From positions 1-64,000 of the forward strand of contig JAJFKC010000039.1 in the NCBI GenBank assembly GCA_021773435.1: 64,000 bases of DNA. Direction: 5' to 3'. Shown here piece by piece: positions 16,500-24,861 of this stretch (positions are counted from its first letter, which is position 1; each line of letters begins with the position of its first letter). Under the pieces are notes generated by a model, which saw only the letters and a program-made list of their open reading frames with translations, did no database searches and was not told the DNA's origin. The stretch is from Porticoccaceae bacterium (lineage in GTDB: Bacteria > Pseudomonadota > Gammaproteobacteria > Pseudomonadales > Porticoccaceae). The position numbers and the translations under genes are program-made.

Positions 16500-17735
16500 A
16501 TGAACAAAAAACACGTACTGGACGGCATTCGCGTACTGGATTTTACCCAGCACGTCGCAGGGCCAGGCTGCACAAAAATGATGGCCGAAATGGGCGCCGA
16601 AGTGATCAAACTGGAATTAGCCCCCGCTGGGGAACAAATTCGCCAGATAGGCATGAAGGTTAATGATCGTAGTATTTACTTTATCCAGCAGAATCGCGGC
16701 AAGAAGAGTATTTGTGTTGACATGCGAACCGATGAAGGCAGGCAAATCGTCTACGATCTGGTCAAGCAGGTTGACATCGTGATGGAAAATTTCGCGCCCG
16801 GTGCACTGGGTCGACTAGGCCTGGATTGGGAAAAAGTGCAGGAACTCAACTCTGAAGCCATCATGTGTTCCGTATCGACTTTTGGCCAGGATGGGCCGCT
16901 TTCCACACTGCCAGGCTACGACTTTATTGGTCAGGCCTATGCCGGTATCACCAGCATGATCGGCGATCAGGAAGTTGGCCCCTATATCCCCATCGCCGCA
17001 GTGGGCGACACTATGACTGCTGCGCATGCGCTTGCCGCTATCAATGCTGCGCTCTACCATCGTGCCACCGGCGGCGGTGGTCAGTATGTGGATGTTTGCC
17101 TGCTGGATTGTTACTTCCATTGCCACGAAATGAATGTCGGCATGGTAAGCGCCAGCAAGGGTGAATACAGTCCTATTTTACCCGGTCGTCACCACGGTGC
17201 GGTTGGCCCCCTGGGCGTATTTAAAAGCAAGGACGGTTACATTATCTTAATTGCCATCCTTAGCCATTGGCCAAAATTGGTGGATGTTATGAATATGCCC
17301 GAGCTACTGGACAACCCCCTGTTTAAGGACGACCCGAGCCGCGCTGCCAACCGCGAGGTGCTGACGCCGATTATTGAGCAATGGCTCCAATCTCAGGAAA
17401 GTGATGAAGCCACTATTCGTTTGCTCGGTGAGAAACATATTCCCGTCGCGCCGATTCTGTCTATCGAGCAGGTTATACATCACCCGCATATGATTGAACA
17501 CGGCACGATTCGTACCGTCTCAGATCGAGGCGCAGGTGAATTCCAAATGCCGGGCATGCCGTTGCGTTTCTCTGCTTATGACAACAACCTGCCACTACAG
17601 GCCCCTTATCTGGGCGAACACACAGAGGAAATTCTTGGCGGCTTGCTGCAGATGGATGCCGAGCAGATTGTCGCACTGACAGAGAAAGGCATTCTGGTGC
17701 AGGAAACCATTCCCGATGGTATTCCTGCAGTCTAA
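16500..17735 (+). CDS. CaiB/BaiF-type CoA transferase
   Basis: The 411-residue class III CoA transferase has the family opening GIRVLDFTQHVAGPGCTKMM, the EVIKLE strand, the VMENFAPGALGRLGLD block, and an Asp in VDVCLLDCYFHCHEMN where the catalytic aspartate is expected. It moves CoA between carboxylic acids. AAAGGA eight bases upstream supports the start. A FabG-like SDR follows after 54 bases, which suggests a catabolic acyl-CoA pathway. The acid substrate cannot be told from sequence. Confidence 0.9.
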   Translation: MNKKHVLDGIRVLDFTQHVAGPGCTKMMAEMGAEVIKLELAPAGEQIRQIGMKVNDRSIYFIQQNRGKKSICVDMRTDEGRQIVYDLVKQVDIVMENFAPGALGRLGLDWEKVQELNSEAIMCSVSTFGQDGPLSTLPGYDFIGQAYAGITSMIGDQEVGPYIPIAAVGDTMTAAHALAAINAALYHRATGGGGQYVDVCLLDCYFHCHEMNVGMVSASKGEYSPILPGRHHGAVGPLGVFKSKDGYIILIAILSHWPKLVDVMNMPELLDNPLFKDDPSRAANREVLTPIIEQWLQSQESDEATIRLLGEKHIPVAPILSIEQVIHHPHMIEHGTIRTVSDRGAGEFQMPGMPLRFSAYDNNLPLQAPYLGEHTEEILGGLLQMDAEQIVALTEKGILVQETIPDGIPAV

Positions 17736-17789
17736 ACCTGATATAACCCGTTTACGTCAGCATTAAATTCGTCATTAAGGACATCAGCT

Positions 17790-18533
17790 ATGGGACAAAC
17801 CGCACTGGTTACCGGAGCCAGCCGAGGCATTGGTCGCGCTATCGCCATCGCGCTTGCGGATGAAGATTTCGCGGTTGCCTGTTTTGCCAGAGACCGTGAA
17901 AAACTTGAAGAAACGGCGGCCTTAATAGAATCCGCTGGCGGCAAGGCCAGCGTTCACACCGGCGACGTTAGCTCTGACGACGACCTCGAAAAACTGGTGA
18001 ACGAAGTTGTTGCTGAGCATGCTAGCCTGGATGTTCTGGTGAATAACGCCGGGATCACCGAAGGCGCGCCGGCCAGCAAAATTTCACCACAGCGCTTTCG
18101 CGAGGTATTAGAGGTTAATCTGGTCGCGCCTTATGTGCTTTCGCGCGCTGTGCAACCTGTTATGAAAGCGCACGGCGGTGGCGTGATTATTAACATCAGC
18201 TCGGTGTATGCCTCACAAGGTGTCGCCAATAATTCCCCCTACTGCACCTCAAAAGCCGGAATAGAAGGCATGACCCGGGCTCTAGCCAGGGAATGGGTAA
18301 AAGACGGCATTCGGGTGATGGGTGTAGCCCCAGGTTTTGTCCGCACTGATATGGTCGTTGATGCCTTTGGTGGTACCGACGTGGAAAAACTGGTCGTCTC
18401 ACGTATTCCTATGAAACGCTTTGGTGAGGCGGAAGAGATCGGCCGCTTTGTGGCTTTTCTGGCCACTGCCAAAGCGGGCTTTGTAACCGGGGAGACTCTG
18501 GTGATTGATGGTGGGCAGCGGTCATTATTGTAA
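17790..18533 (+). CDS. SDR-family oxidoreductase, FabG-like
   Basis: The 247-residue short-chain dehydrogenase has TGASRGIG (8-15), NNAG, Ser in NISSVYASQG and the Y-C-T-S-K catalytic pair. The C-terminal GETLVIDGG closing motif is typical of FabG and 3-ketoacyl-CoA or ketoacyl-ACP reductases. It probably forms an operon with the CaiB transferase upstream. The last five codons form the first unit of a 15-base tandem array, so the gene end has been subject to duplication. Confidence 0.88.
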   Translation: MGQTALVTGASRGIGRAIAIALADEDFAVACFARDREKLEETAALIESAGGKASVHTGDVSSDDDLEKLVNEVVAEHASLDVLVNNAGITEGAPASKISPQRFREVLEVNLVAPYVLSRAVQPVMKAHGGGVIINISSVYASQGVANNSPYCTSKAGIEGMTRALAREWVKDGIRVMGVAPGFVRTDMVVDAFGGTDVEKLVVSRIPMKRFGEAEEIGRFVAFLATAKAGFVTGETLVIDGGQRSLL

Positions 18534-18608
18534 CGGTCAATGCTGTAATGGTCATCGTTGTAATGGTCATCGTTGTAATGGTCAATATTGTAACGGCCAT
18601 TGGTGTAA
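18519..18608 (+). repeat. 6 x 15-bp tandem array spanning the SDR stop codon
   Basis: Six contiguous 15-base units, for example TGGTCATCGTTGTAA twice exactly, all end in TGTAA. The first unit contains the gene's own TAA (18531-18533). Since 15 is a multiple of three, the five later TAA triplets are in the same frame as the real stop. The array ends 29 bases before the stop of the convergent GDSL gene. Confidence 0.9.
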
Positions 18609-18637
18609 ATTATACATTGTAAATTGATGGTCGTTGT

Positions 18638-19279
18638 TTATAGCTCCCGTGGCGATACTGCTCCCGCCTCAATCAGCAAAGCCACGACCGCGTCGGCCAG
18701 TTTTTTATAACCCTGTTGATTGAGGTGCACAGGATCAGACTTCATCTTAGCGTCTGTCTCCAGTTCACCCAGAATCACATCATCCAGCGGCACTTTAAAC
18801 TCTCGGGCAATACGCCTGTACAAATCTGGCGCTCGCCCCCAGATACCAGGCTTTGGCACGCCGATTAATACGGCTTCTGCACCAGAAGATTGCACCTGTG
18901 AGACCATAGCTCGCAAATTTTTTTCGGTCTCGTCTAATGCAAAACGGTGTAAAAAATCATTGCCGCCATGGCAGATAATCACCAAATCCGGTTTAAGCTT
19001 GGTTAATACATCGGTAAGCCTGTTTTTGCCGTCGGCGGTGACTTCTCCAGAGACACCTGCATTAATAATCGTAAGATCAAGGTTTCTCGACAGCACCGCC
19101 GGATAACTGTGTTCCGAAGCTGCGCCGACCCCAACGGTCAAGCTATCACCGAATGCCAGCACCGTTGCGTCTTCGGGCAAGGGGCTGAGCCGTGCCGAAT
19201 CACCGCAGGCCAGTAGCGATAAGACAACGACACCGAGAAAAAACCGACAAACGAGTGAGCACTGACGTTTCATCATCAT
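18638..19279 (-). CDS. GDSL/SGNH hydrolase lipoprotein (TesA/arylesterase-like)
   Basis: Translation probably begins at one of three consecutive ATGs (19279, 19276 or 19273), ten bases after the stop of the methyltransferase gene. Longer readings would use TTG. The product has a signal peptide ending in L-L-A-C, a lipobox, so it is a lipoprotein. SGNH blocks follow: FGDSLTVG (Ser), the Gly in GVSGEVTADG, GGNDFL (Asn), and the D-P-V-H-L-N Asp/His pair. It should hydrolyse esters or thioesters in the periplasm. The family includes TesA, a lysophospholipase/thioesterase. Confidence 0.88.
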   Translation of the reverse strand: MMMKRQCSLVCRFFLGVVVLSLLACGDSARLSPLPEDATVLAFGDSLTVGVGAASEHSYPAVLSRNLDLTIINAGVSGEVTADGKNRLTDVLTKLKPDLVIICHGGNDFLHRFALDETEKNLRAMVSQVQSSGAEAVLIGVPKPGIWGRAPDLYRRIAREFKVPLDDVILGELETDAKMKSDPVHLNQQGYKKLADAVVALLIEAGAVSPREL

Positions 19280-19289
19280 GCATTCACGT

Positions 19290-20027
19290 TTACTTCGCTT
19301 TGACCGCACCAAATGCGGCAAAGCAGCTATTTTTATGGAGTAATTCCACCTCGCTAAAGCCGACTGTACAAAGCAGATCGAGCTGATAGGTCACGGGCCT
19401 GGGCGAATCTTCTATTTCGATATACTCAAACACCCTGGCTTTATAGGCCTCATCATCAAGGCCAGTTAAGTAATCGCCATAACGCTGCCACATCATGGCT
19501 TGCACAGCCTCGGTCTCGTGGCTGACCAGATCGCTGATCCAGACGCTGCCGCCCGGTGCGGTAATGGCGTATATCTTTTTGAAAGCACGCAGCCAGTCAT
19601 CGTCATCTCGCAAATGATGTAATACCGCGGCGGCAATAACCACATCGTATTGTTCATCGCCCAACGCAACTTCGCGAAAATCTCCCAAATGACACCGGAC
19701 TCGACCGGCACCAGCCGCTTCAACTCTTTGTTTTGCCCGACTTAACATCGGCTCACTTAAATCGAGCAAGTCACAATCGAAGGTGCCGACTTTTTGCAAT
19801 ATTTGCAATAACCGAAGCGTATTGTTGCCCGCACCACAGCCGATATCTAATACCCGATTAATGGGCGAAGTCGTGCTTGCTGCGGCGCAAGTCATCAATT
19901 CCATCACTAAGGCGGCATCAACGGTGGAGGTCTGTCCGGAGTCCAGGTCAGAGAAACGTTCGACATCATTGTCAAAGCGCTGTCGAATTTCTGCCACGGT
20001 CGATTTATTTTGGTAGCCTTTTTTCAT
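19290..20027 (-). CDS. Class I SAM-dependent methyltransferase
   Basis: The 245-residue protein has the Rossmann-type SAM motif I VLDIGCGAGNNTLRLL (about residues 59-74), the acidic end of strand 2 in CDLLDLSEPM, motif II in QYDVVIAAAVLHHL and the PGGSVWISDL strand. It resembles small-molecule methyltransferases of the UbiE/Methyltransf_25 group. The methyl acceptor is unknown. The GDSL lipoprotein gene follows directly, so the pair is likely co-transcribed. Confidence 0.85.
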   Translation of the reverse strand: MKKGYQNKSTVAEIRQRFDNDVERFSDLDSGQTSTVDAALVMELMTCAAASTTSPINRVLDIGCGAGNNTLRLLQILQKVGTFDCDLLDLSEPMLSRAKQRVEAAGAGRVRCHLGDFREVALGDEQYDVVIAAAVLHHLRDDDDWLRAFKKIYAITAPGGSVWISDLVSHETEAVQAMMWQRYGDYLTGLDDEAYKARVFEYIEIEDSPRPVTYQLDLLCTVGFSEVELLHKNSCFAAFGAVKAK

Positions 20028-20124
20028 TGATTACCTCTTGTCATGCTCTTTCTCCCAGCACGTCTGCCATTACGCGACCAAATTCACTAAGATGAACGGC
20101 TCTCTATAGATATGAACAAACATC

Positions 20125-21294
20125 ATGGCACTACCCTTACTAAATTCTGGCATCAAACACTGCTTCAACATGGAAGATTTTAACAGCCGCGCCAAAGCTA
20201 GTCTGCCATCGCCGCTGTACCACTATATCGAAGGCGGCGCCGATGACGAGATCACCCGCTACCATAATACTGAGGCCTTTAATCAATACCAAATCATACC
20301 TCGAGTGCTGGAGGATGTGACCCAGGTCGATATGCAAACCACTGTACTGGGCTGCACTGTTGACTGGCCGGTGCTGCTCGCCCCCACCGGCATGACACGA
20401 TTTTTCCATCATGAAGGCGAGCGTGCCGTAGCTCGCGCAGCGGATAAATTCAAAACGATGTATTCCCTTTCCACTGTCTCTACGACCACCATCGAAGATG
20501 TCGCAGCTGCTACACAGGGGCCGAAAATGTTCCAGCTCTATGTGTTGCGCGACCCTGCCATCAATGAAGAATTGATCGACCGCTGCCGACTGGCCAAATA
20601 CGACGCCTTATGTCTAACCGTCGATACAGTAGTGCAGGGTAATCGCGAGCGCGATTTGCGCACCGGCATGACGGTGCCACCTAAACCAACACTGAATGGT
20701 TTTGTGGGTTTCGCCACACGTCCCAGCTGGTGTTATCGTTATTTCACCAGCCCTGCCCTGGAGATGGCCAACCTCGCTCACCACATTGCTGACGGCAGTT
20801 CCAAAGTCAGCTCACTGGGCCACTATATCAATGGTCAATTTGACCGCGCTCTGAACTGGCGCGCTGCGGAACTAATTGCTGAGCGCTGGCAGGGCCAATT
20901 TGCCATCAAGGGCATTATCTCGGCAGAAGACGCTCGTCGGGCATTGGATATCGGCGCTACCGCCGTAATCATTTCCAATCACGGCGGCCGTCAACTGGAC
21001 ACGGTACCGGCGCCTATCGAACAGGTAGCTGAAATTGCCGATGCTGTCGGCGGCAAAATGGATATTATTCTGGATGGCGGCGTACGGCGCGGCACTCATG
21101 TACTCAAGGCCCTGGCCATGGGCGCGACTGCCTGCATGATGGGACGTCCCTATCTTTATGGTCTGGCCGCAGGCGGTCAGACGGGCGTCGAGCGGGTGCT
21201 GGAATTATTAAGAAACGAAATCGAACGGGCGATGATCTTATCCGGTCGCCCTTCTTTAGATAAGCTGGACGCCAGTTTTATCAGGAAGTTGTAA
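20125..21294 (+). CDS. FMN-dependent alpha-hydroxyacid dehydrogenase (LldD-like)
   Basis: The 389-residue TIM-barrel flavoenzyme has the family opening HYIEGGADDEIT, the FMN-binding LLAPTGMTRFFHHEGERAVA block, a LYVLRD strand and the active-site S-N-H-G-G-R-Q-L-D with its catalytic His. The phosphate-binding MDIILDGGVRRGTHVLKALA ends the barrel. It would oxidise an L-2-hydroxy acid such as lactate or mandelate to the 2-oxo acid. Its length and motifs match L-lactate dehydrogenase (quinone type). It diverges from the methyltransferase gene with a 97-base shared upstream region. Confidence 0.9.
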   Translation: MALPLLNSGIKHCFNMEDFNSRAKASLPSPLYHYIEGGADDEITRYHNTEAFNQYQIIPRVLEDVTQVDMQTTVLGCTVDWPVLLAPTGMTRFFHHEGERAVARAADKFKTMYSLSTVSTTTIEDVAAATQGPKMFQLYVLRDPAINEELIDRCRLAKYDALCLTVDTVVQGNRERDLRTGMTVPPKPTLNGFVGFATRPSWCYRYFTSPALEMANLAHHIADGSSKVSSLGHYINGQFDRALNWRAAELIAERWQGQFAIKGIISAEDARRALDIGATAVIISNHGGRQLDTVPAPIEQVAEIADAVGGKMDIILDGGVRRGTHVLKALAMGATACMMGRPYLYGLAAGGQTGVERVLELLRNEIERAMILSGRPSLDKLDASFIRKL

Positions 21295-21330
21295 CCCTAT
21301 AATTGTAACCCAATAGTTGTAACCCAATAT
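21289..21330 (+). repeat. 3 x 14-bp tandem array spanning the dehydrogenase stop codon
   Basis: Units TTGTAACCCTATAA, TTGTAACCCAATAG and TTGTAACCCAATAT follow each other without gap. The first holds the gene's TAA (21292-21294). The 14-base period puts the three TAA triplets in three different frames. Confidence 0.88.
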
Positions 21331-21359
21331 CAGGTAAAAGGATTTATGTCGGCATGTCC

Positions 21360-21638
21360 TCAGGACAAATATTTATCCAGGGTATTATTGACCTCAGACT
21401 CAATCTTGCCCCGCAAAGCCGATATGACCAGACCTTTTAGCCTGATATCGACAACGATATCGTCTTCAGTACAGGCAATACAGGCATTCACACCCGAGCG
21501 TTTATAGTTAAGATCATCACCCTGCCACTGGTGCTTGCCACCAAATTTATTGGCCAGTTGTTCCGCCAAATCGGAGGCTTTATCGCGTATATCAACCAAA
21601 CTCAGTTGGTGCTTGCGTTGCACATAGATAGAGGCCAT
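21360..21638 (-). CDS. Polyhydroxyalkanoic-acid system (PHA_gran_rgn) small protein
   Basis: The 92-residue protein has the pattern of the PHA_gran_rgn family. A short strand at the N-terminus and an amphipathic helix DIRDKASDLAEQLANKFGG are followed by W-Q-G-D-D-L-N-Y-K-R-S-G-V and a late GLVISALRGKIESEVNNTLD helix. Members are encoded in many PHA-producing bacteria and are thought to associate with granules or their regulation. No PHA synthase is in this window. GGGAG six bases upstream of the ATG fixes the start. Confidence 0.78.
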   Translation of the reverse strand: MASIYVQRKHQLSLVDIRDKASDLAEQLANKFGGKHQWQGDDLNYKRSGVNACIACTEDDIVVDIRLKGLVISALRGKIESEVNNTLDKYLS

Positions 21639-21819
21639 ATCGTGCTCCCGTTGCGCTCATGCTGTGATGATACGAAAACTTCGGAAGACAATACCATGAG
21701 TATTTCGACAATAGAAGGCATGCAATGGGGAGGTATGTAATGGAAGATAAGCGAGCGTAGTTAAGCATTGGCAGAATTCAATTTGTTAGAATATGTCATC
21801 CAATAATTGAGATTAACCT

Positions 21820-22284
21820 TTGACCGAAACGGATAACTTCCGGCCGTCTGCGAGCCTGACCAGGCGCCTCGCAGCAATGGTCTATGACAGCTTTTTGATA
21901 TTGGCCATTACTTTAGCCTATGCGGGGGCAGTGCTGGCGCTTCGAATTTTGATGACCGATGCAGAGGCCGCGCAAATACCCTACTCCGGACTGCCTGGCA
22001 CCCTGTTCGCTGCGGGAATATGGTTTTGGCCGGCACTATTTTATAGCTGGTGCTGGCAACGCGGCGGCCAAACGCTGGGCATGAAGACCTGGCGGCTAAG
22101 ATTAGAGCAAGCCGACGGTACAACGCCAACCTGGCGACAGTGCTGGTTACGTACTTTACTGGCGCCAATCTCTTTTATACTGCTAGGTATCGGCTATTGG
22201 TGGTGTCTGGTGGGCGAGAAGCAATGCTTGCATGACTTGTGGACGGCAACCCGTGTGGTCGTGCTGCCAAGACCAGCCAGGTGA
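21820..22284 (+). CDS. RDD-family membrane protein
   Basis: The 154-residue protein contains the R-R-L-A-A-M-V-Y-D opening that gives the RDD family its name and about three membrane segments. It also has the conserved GGQTLGMKTWRLRL loop. An in-frame TAA lies two codons before the first possible start, so translation must begin at the TTG at 21820 or later. The next ATG is inside the RDD motif, which makes the TTG start likely. RDD proteins are of mostly unknown function; some are implicated in ion exchange. Confidence 0.8.
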   Translation: MTETDNFRPSASLTRRLAAMVYDSFLILAITLAYAGAVLALRILMTDAEAAQIPYSGLPGTLFAAGIWFWPALFYSWCWQRGGQTLGMKTWRLRLEQADGTTPTWRQCWLRTLLAPISFILLGIGYWWCLVGEKQCLHDLWTATRVVVLPRPAR

Positions 22285-22316
22285 ATGCTCTCTGTTAAAA
22301 ATACTCCCTGTTAAGA
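22285..22316 (+). repeat. 2 x 16-bp direct repeat directly after the RDD stop
   Basis: ATGCTCTCTGTTAAAA and ATACTCCCTGTTAAGA (13 of 16 identical) start at the base after the TGA stop. A weaker third copy may follow in the 22317-22335 stretch. Confidence 0.65.
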
Positions 22317-22361
22317 CCATTCCAAGCTAAGAATAATGTCAAAAAAGCGCTCAAAAAATAC

Positions 22362-23423
22362 TCAGGCGGAACGTCGCAATAACACCATTCCGATAATAAT
22401 ACTGACCATGGCGGGCACCATCACTGCCCAAAATGGCGAAAATCCAAAAACGATGCTTGATGGCCCCAATAATTGCTGGGTCGTCTGGAAGACAATACCA
22501 ACAACCACCCCAGAAAAAATTCGATAACCCATGGTCGCTTCGCGCAACGGGCCAAACACAAAGGAGACGGCAATAAGTACCAGGCCCAGTATGGTGATGG
22601 GTTGTAGGGCCTTGGTCCAAAAGGCTAACCAATAGTTGGAGGATGTTTGGCCCTGTTGATCCAGATATCCCGCGTAATTATATAAACTCTCCATGGGCAG
22701 AGATTCGGGAGCCATTGACACCAGCTGTAGTAAATCAGGCGACAGACCAGATTCCCAGCGTCGCGTCGCGAAGCTGTCGGTTTCGGTGCCGCCATCAATA
22801 AACCGGGTAATCACGCCACGTTCTTCAAGCCAGTAATCATCAAAGAAGGTCGCCTGGGCTGAAAAGCTCACGGCTTCGATCCGGCGCTGTTGGTCAAAAC
22901 GATAGCGGGTCACACCAAATAGACGACCGTTGGGGTAGACGGCGTTAAAGTGGATAAACTCATTGCTTTCTCGATTCCACACCCCGGAGGTCGTGGCAAG
23001 ATTATCCCGCTCGCCGCGCAATAACATTTTGCGACTCTCGGCTAACTGGTCAGTGTAAGGAACCACAAAGTCGCCTAAAACCGTACCGATAATAATCACC
23101 AGGATGACCGGCCGTGCGACAAAACCACTAATACGCAACAGCGAAACACCTGCTGCCCTCATGACCACCAGTTCACTATTACCGGCCAACACCCCCAGCC
23201 CCAGCAAGCAGCCGATTAACGAAGCAAAGGGTATGTTGCGGTATATTCTTGAAGGTAACGTTAAACCGATATCATAGAGCACATCTCGAAAACGGTAGTC
23301 ATTTCGAATTTCATCCAGGCCATCGATCAGCGCAGCGATCACATCGATACCCAACACGACCATCAACACCAGGGCGATAGAACCCAGCACAAAGGTGCCG
23401 ACATAGCGCGACAGCTGTTTCAT
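22362..23423 (-). CDS. lptG: LPS export ABC transporter permease LptG
   Basis: The 353-residue YjgP/YjgQ-family permease has six predicted membrane segments around a periplasmic jellyroll domain. Typical features include the first-helix region L-S-R-Y-V-G-T-F-V-L-G, PSRIYRNIPFASLIGCLLGLG, and the C-terminal GYRIFSGVVVGIVFQTTQQL. With LptF and LptB it extracts lipopolysaccharide from the inner membrane. The ATG overlaps the lptF stop by four bases. Order lptF-lptG diverging from pepA is the standard gammaproteobacterial arrangement. Confidence 0.95.
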   Translation of the reverse strand: MKQLSRYVGTFVLGSIALVLMVVLGIDVIAALIDGLDEIRNDYRFRDVLYDIGLTLPSRIYRNIPFASLIGCLLGLGVLAGNSELVVMRAAGVSLLRISGFVARPVILVIIIGTVLGDFVVPYTDQLAESRKMLLRGERDNLATTSGVWNRESNEFIHFNAVYPNGRLFGVTRYRFDQQRRIEAVSFSAQATFFDDYWLEERGVITRFIDGGTETDSFATRRWESGLSPDLLQLVSMAPESLPMESLYNYAGYLDQQGQTSSNYWLAFWTKALQPITILGLVLIAVSFVFGPLREATMGYRIFSGVVVGIVFQTTQQLLGPSSIVFGFSPFWAVMVPAMVSIIIGMVLLRRSA

Positions 23424-24559
23424 TTCACGCCCGACCGGTCAACTGGATTTGCTCGTTTTGCCCGCTTAGTAAAGTTCGACGAAGTGGGGCGCCAACCGTT
23501 ATTCCAGGCGATCAGTGCTGAGGCAATAGCGACAAACACCAGATGAACACCCCAAAATCGCCACATAGCCAGGGGCACTTGCTCCTCGATACCACTACGG
23601 GCAACATTCAGAACAACCAGATAAAGAATGTAGATAATCACCGCCGGAAAAATCTTCACGAAGCGACCCTGGCGAGGATTCGTCCGACTTAAAGGCACGG
23701 CCATCATTGTCACCACCAGTACCAGAAGCGGTACTGAGTAGCGCCAGAACAGCGCGGCGCGGTGGGCGGGCTGGTTGGATGAAAGGAGTTGGCTGGTTGG
23801 CAAAGCTGCGGCTTTTTCTCTACTGCGTTGGGCGTTCTCTGGTTTAGTCAGGCGCTGGCCATATTCTTCAAACGATGTGATCTGGAAATCAGCACGTCCC
23901 GGCACGCCCTGAATTCGATAACCGTTTTCGAGCACTAGAAAACTCTCACCGTTTTGCTGGTCCCGCTGAGAGCGGCCACTTTCTGCCAGCACCAGCACCC
24001 GCGCGGGATCCTTACTTTTCTCGTTACCAGGCTCGGCGAGAAAGACGTTGCTCATCCGGCCATCTTCGCTAACTGCCTCGCTATAGGTCACCCCGCCACC
24101 ACGCAAACTATAGAATTTGCCTGCATCCAGCGATTCGATCTCACCCCTATTTTTCTGCGCACTTAGCAAAGCCTCAGCCTTGGCAAGACCGCTGGGGCTG
24201 ACAGATAAGCTCAACCACGCGACCAAACCTGCCACTGCAAGCGCAATCATCATGGTATAGCGGATTAATTTATTAGGCTCCATACCGCAGGCATACAATA
24301 CGGTCATTTCGTTATCGACATACATGCGCCCGTAGGACAACAAAATCGCCAGGAAAAAAGCCAGCGGTAAAATGAGTTCGAGAAAACCCGGAATACGATA
24401 GCCAATCACTGCAAAGAGAATATTCGCATCGAGCTGCCCCGCTGCGGCCTGGGCAAGATACTTAACAAAGCGACCGCTGATGATTACCAGCATCAAGACC
24501 AGAGTGACCGCCGCTGTTGTCGCTAATATAGCCTTGCCGATGTAGCGAAAAATAATCAC
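23420..24559 (-). CDS. lptF: LPS export ABC transporter permease LptF
   Basis: The 379-residue partner of LptG has the IIFRYIGKAIL opening, the LPLAFFLAILLSYGRMYVDNEM coupling-helix region and the PLLVLVVTMMAVPLSRTNPRQGR segment before the last helices. The start codon is GTG. The C-terminus has a basic, cytoplasmic tail (residues about 360-379). It forms the membrane channel of the Lpt system with LptG. Divergent from pepA with about 300 bases between. Confidence 0.95.
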   Translation of the reverse strand: MIIFRYIGKAILATTAAVTLVLMLVIISGRFVKYLAQAAAGQLDANILFAVIGYRIPGFLELILPLAFFLAILLSYGRMYVDNEMTVLYACGMEPNKLIRYTMMIALAVAGLVAWLSLSVSPSGLAKAEALLSAQKNRGEIESLDAGKFYSLRGGGVTYSEAVSEDGRMSNVFLAEPGNEKSKDPARVLVLAESGRSQRDQQNGESFLVLENGYRIQGVPGRADFQITSFEEYGQRLTKPENAQRSREKAAALPTSQLLSSNQPAHRAALFWRYSVPLLVLVVTMMAVPLSRTNPRQGRFVKIFPAVIIYILYLVVLNVARSGIEEQVPLAMWRFWGVHLVFVAIASALIAWNNGWRPTSSNFTKRAKRANPVDRSGVK

Positions 24560-24716
24560 TAAAATTAAATTCTCTTCACTGTAGAAAAATTATCTTGCCA
24601 ACCGCCGTGCAGCCAATCCGAAACCTGAGTTGGTAGGTTTATTAATACTCACGATGAACTAATGACCCGCGTTAAATACATTAGATGCGTCAGCATCACA
24701 TGTTTTGACCACAAAT

Positions 24717-24808
24717 ATTTGCTTAGTGTCTAATTCATTAGGATCTATTTACTTAGTGCTTATTCAATTAACGTGTGAGCTTCTTGGTTCACGCGCGAGC
24801 TTCGCTTA
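24717..24808 (+). repeat. Degenerate direct repeats in the lptF-pepA spacer
   Basis: A roughly 30-base unit containing CTTAGTG and TTCA(A/T)TTA appears twice (about 24717-24770). It is followed by two copies of an 18-19-base unit around CGNGNGAGCTTC (about 24771-24808). Similarity is partial. Confidence 0.4.
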
Positions 24809-24861
24809 AACTAGGCCCTGTAATTATCCAGTATTAAACTAGCTTTGTCTTGGGGAGCACC

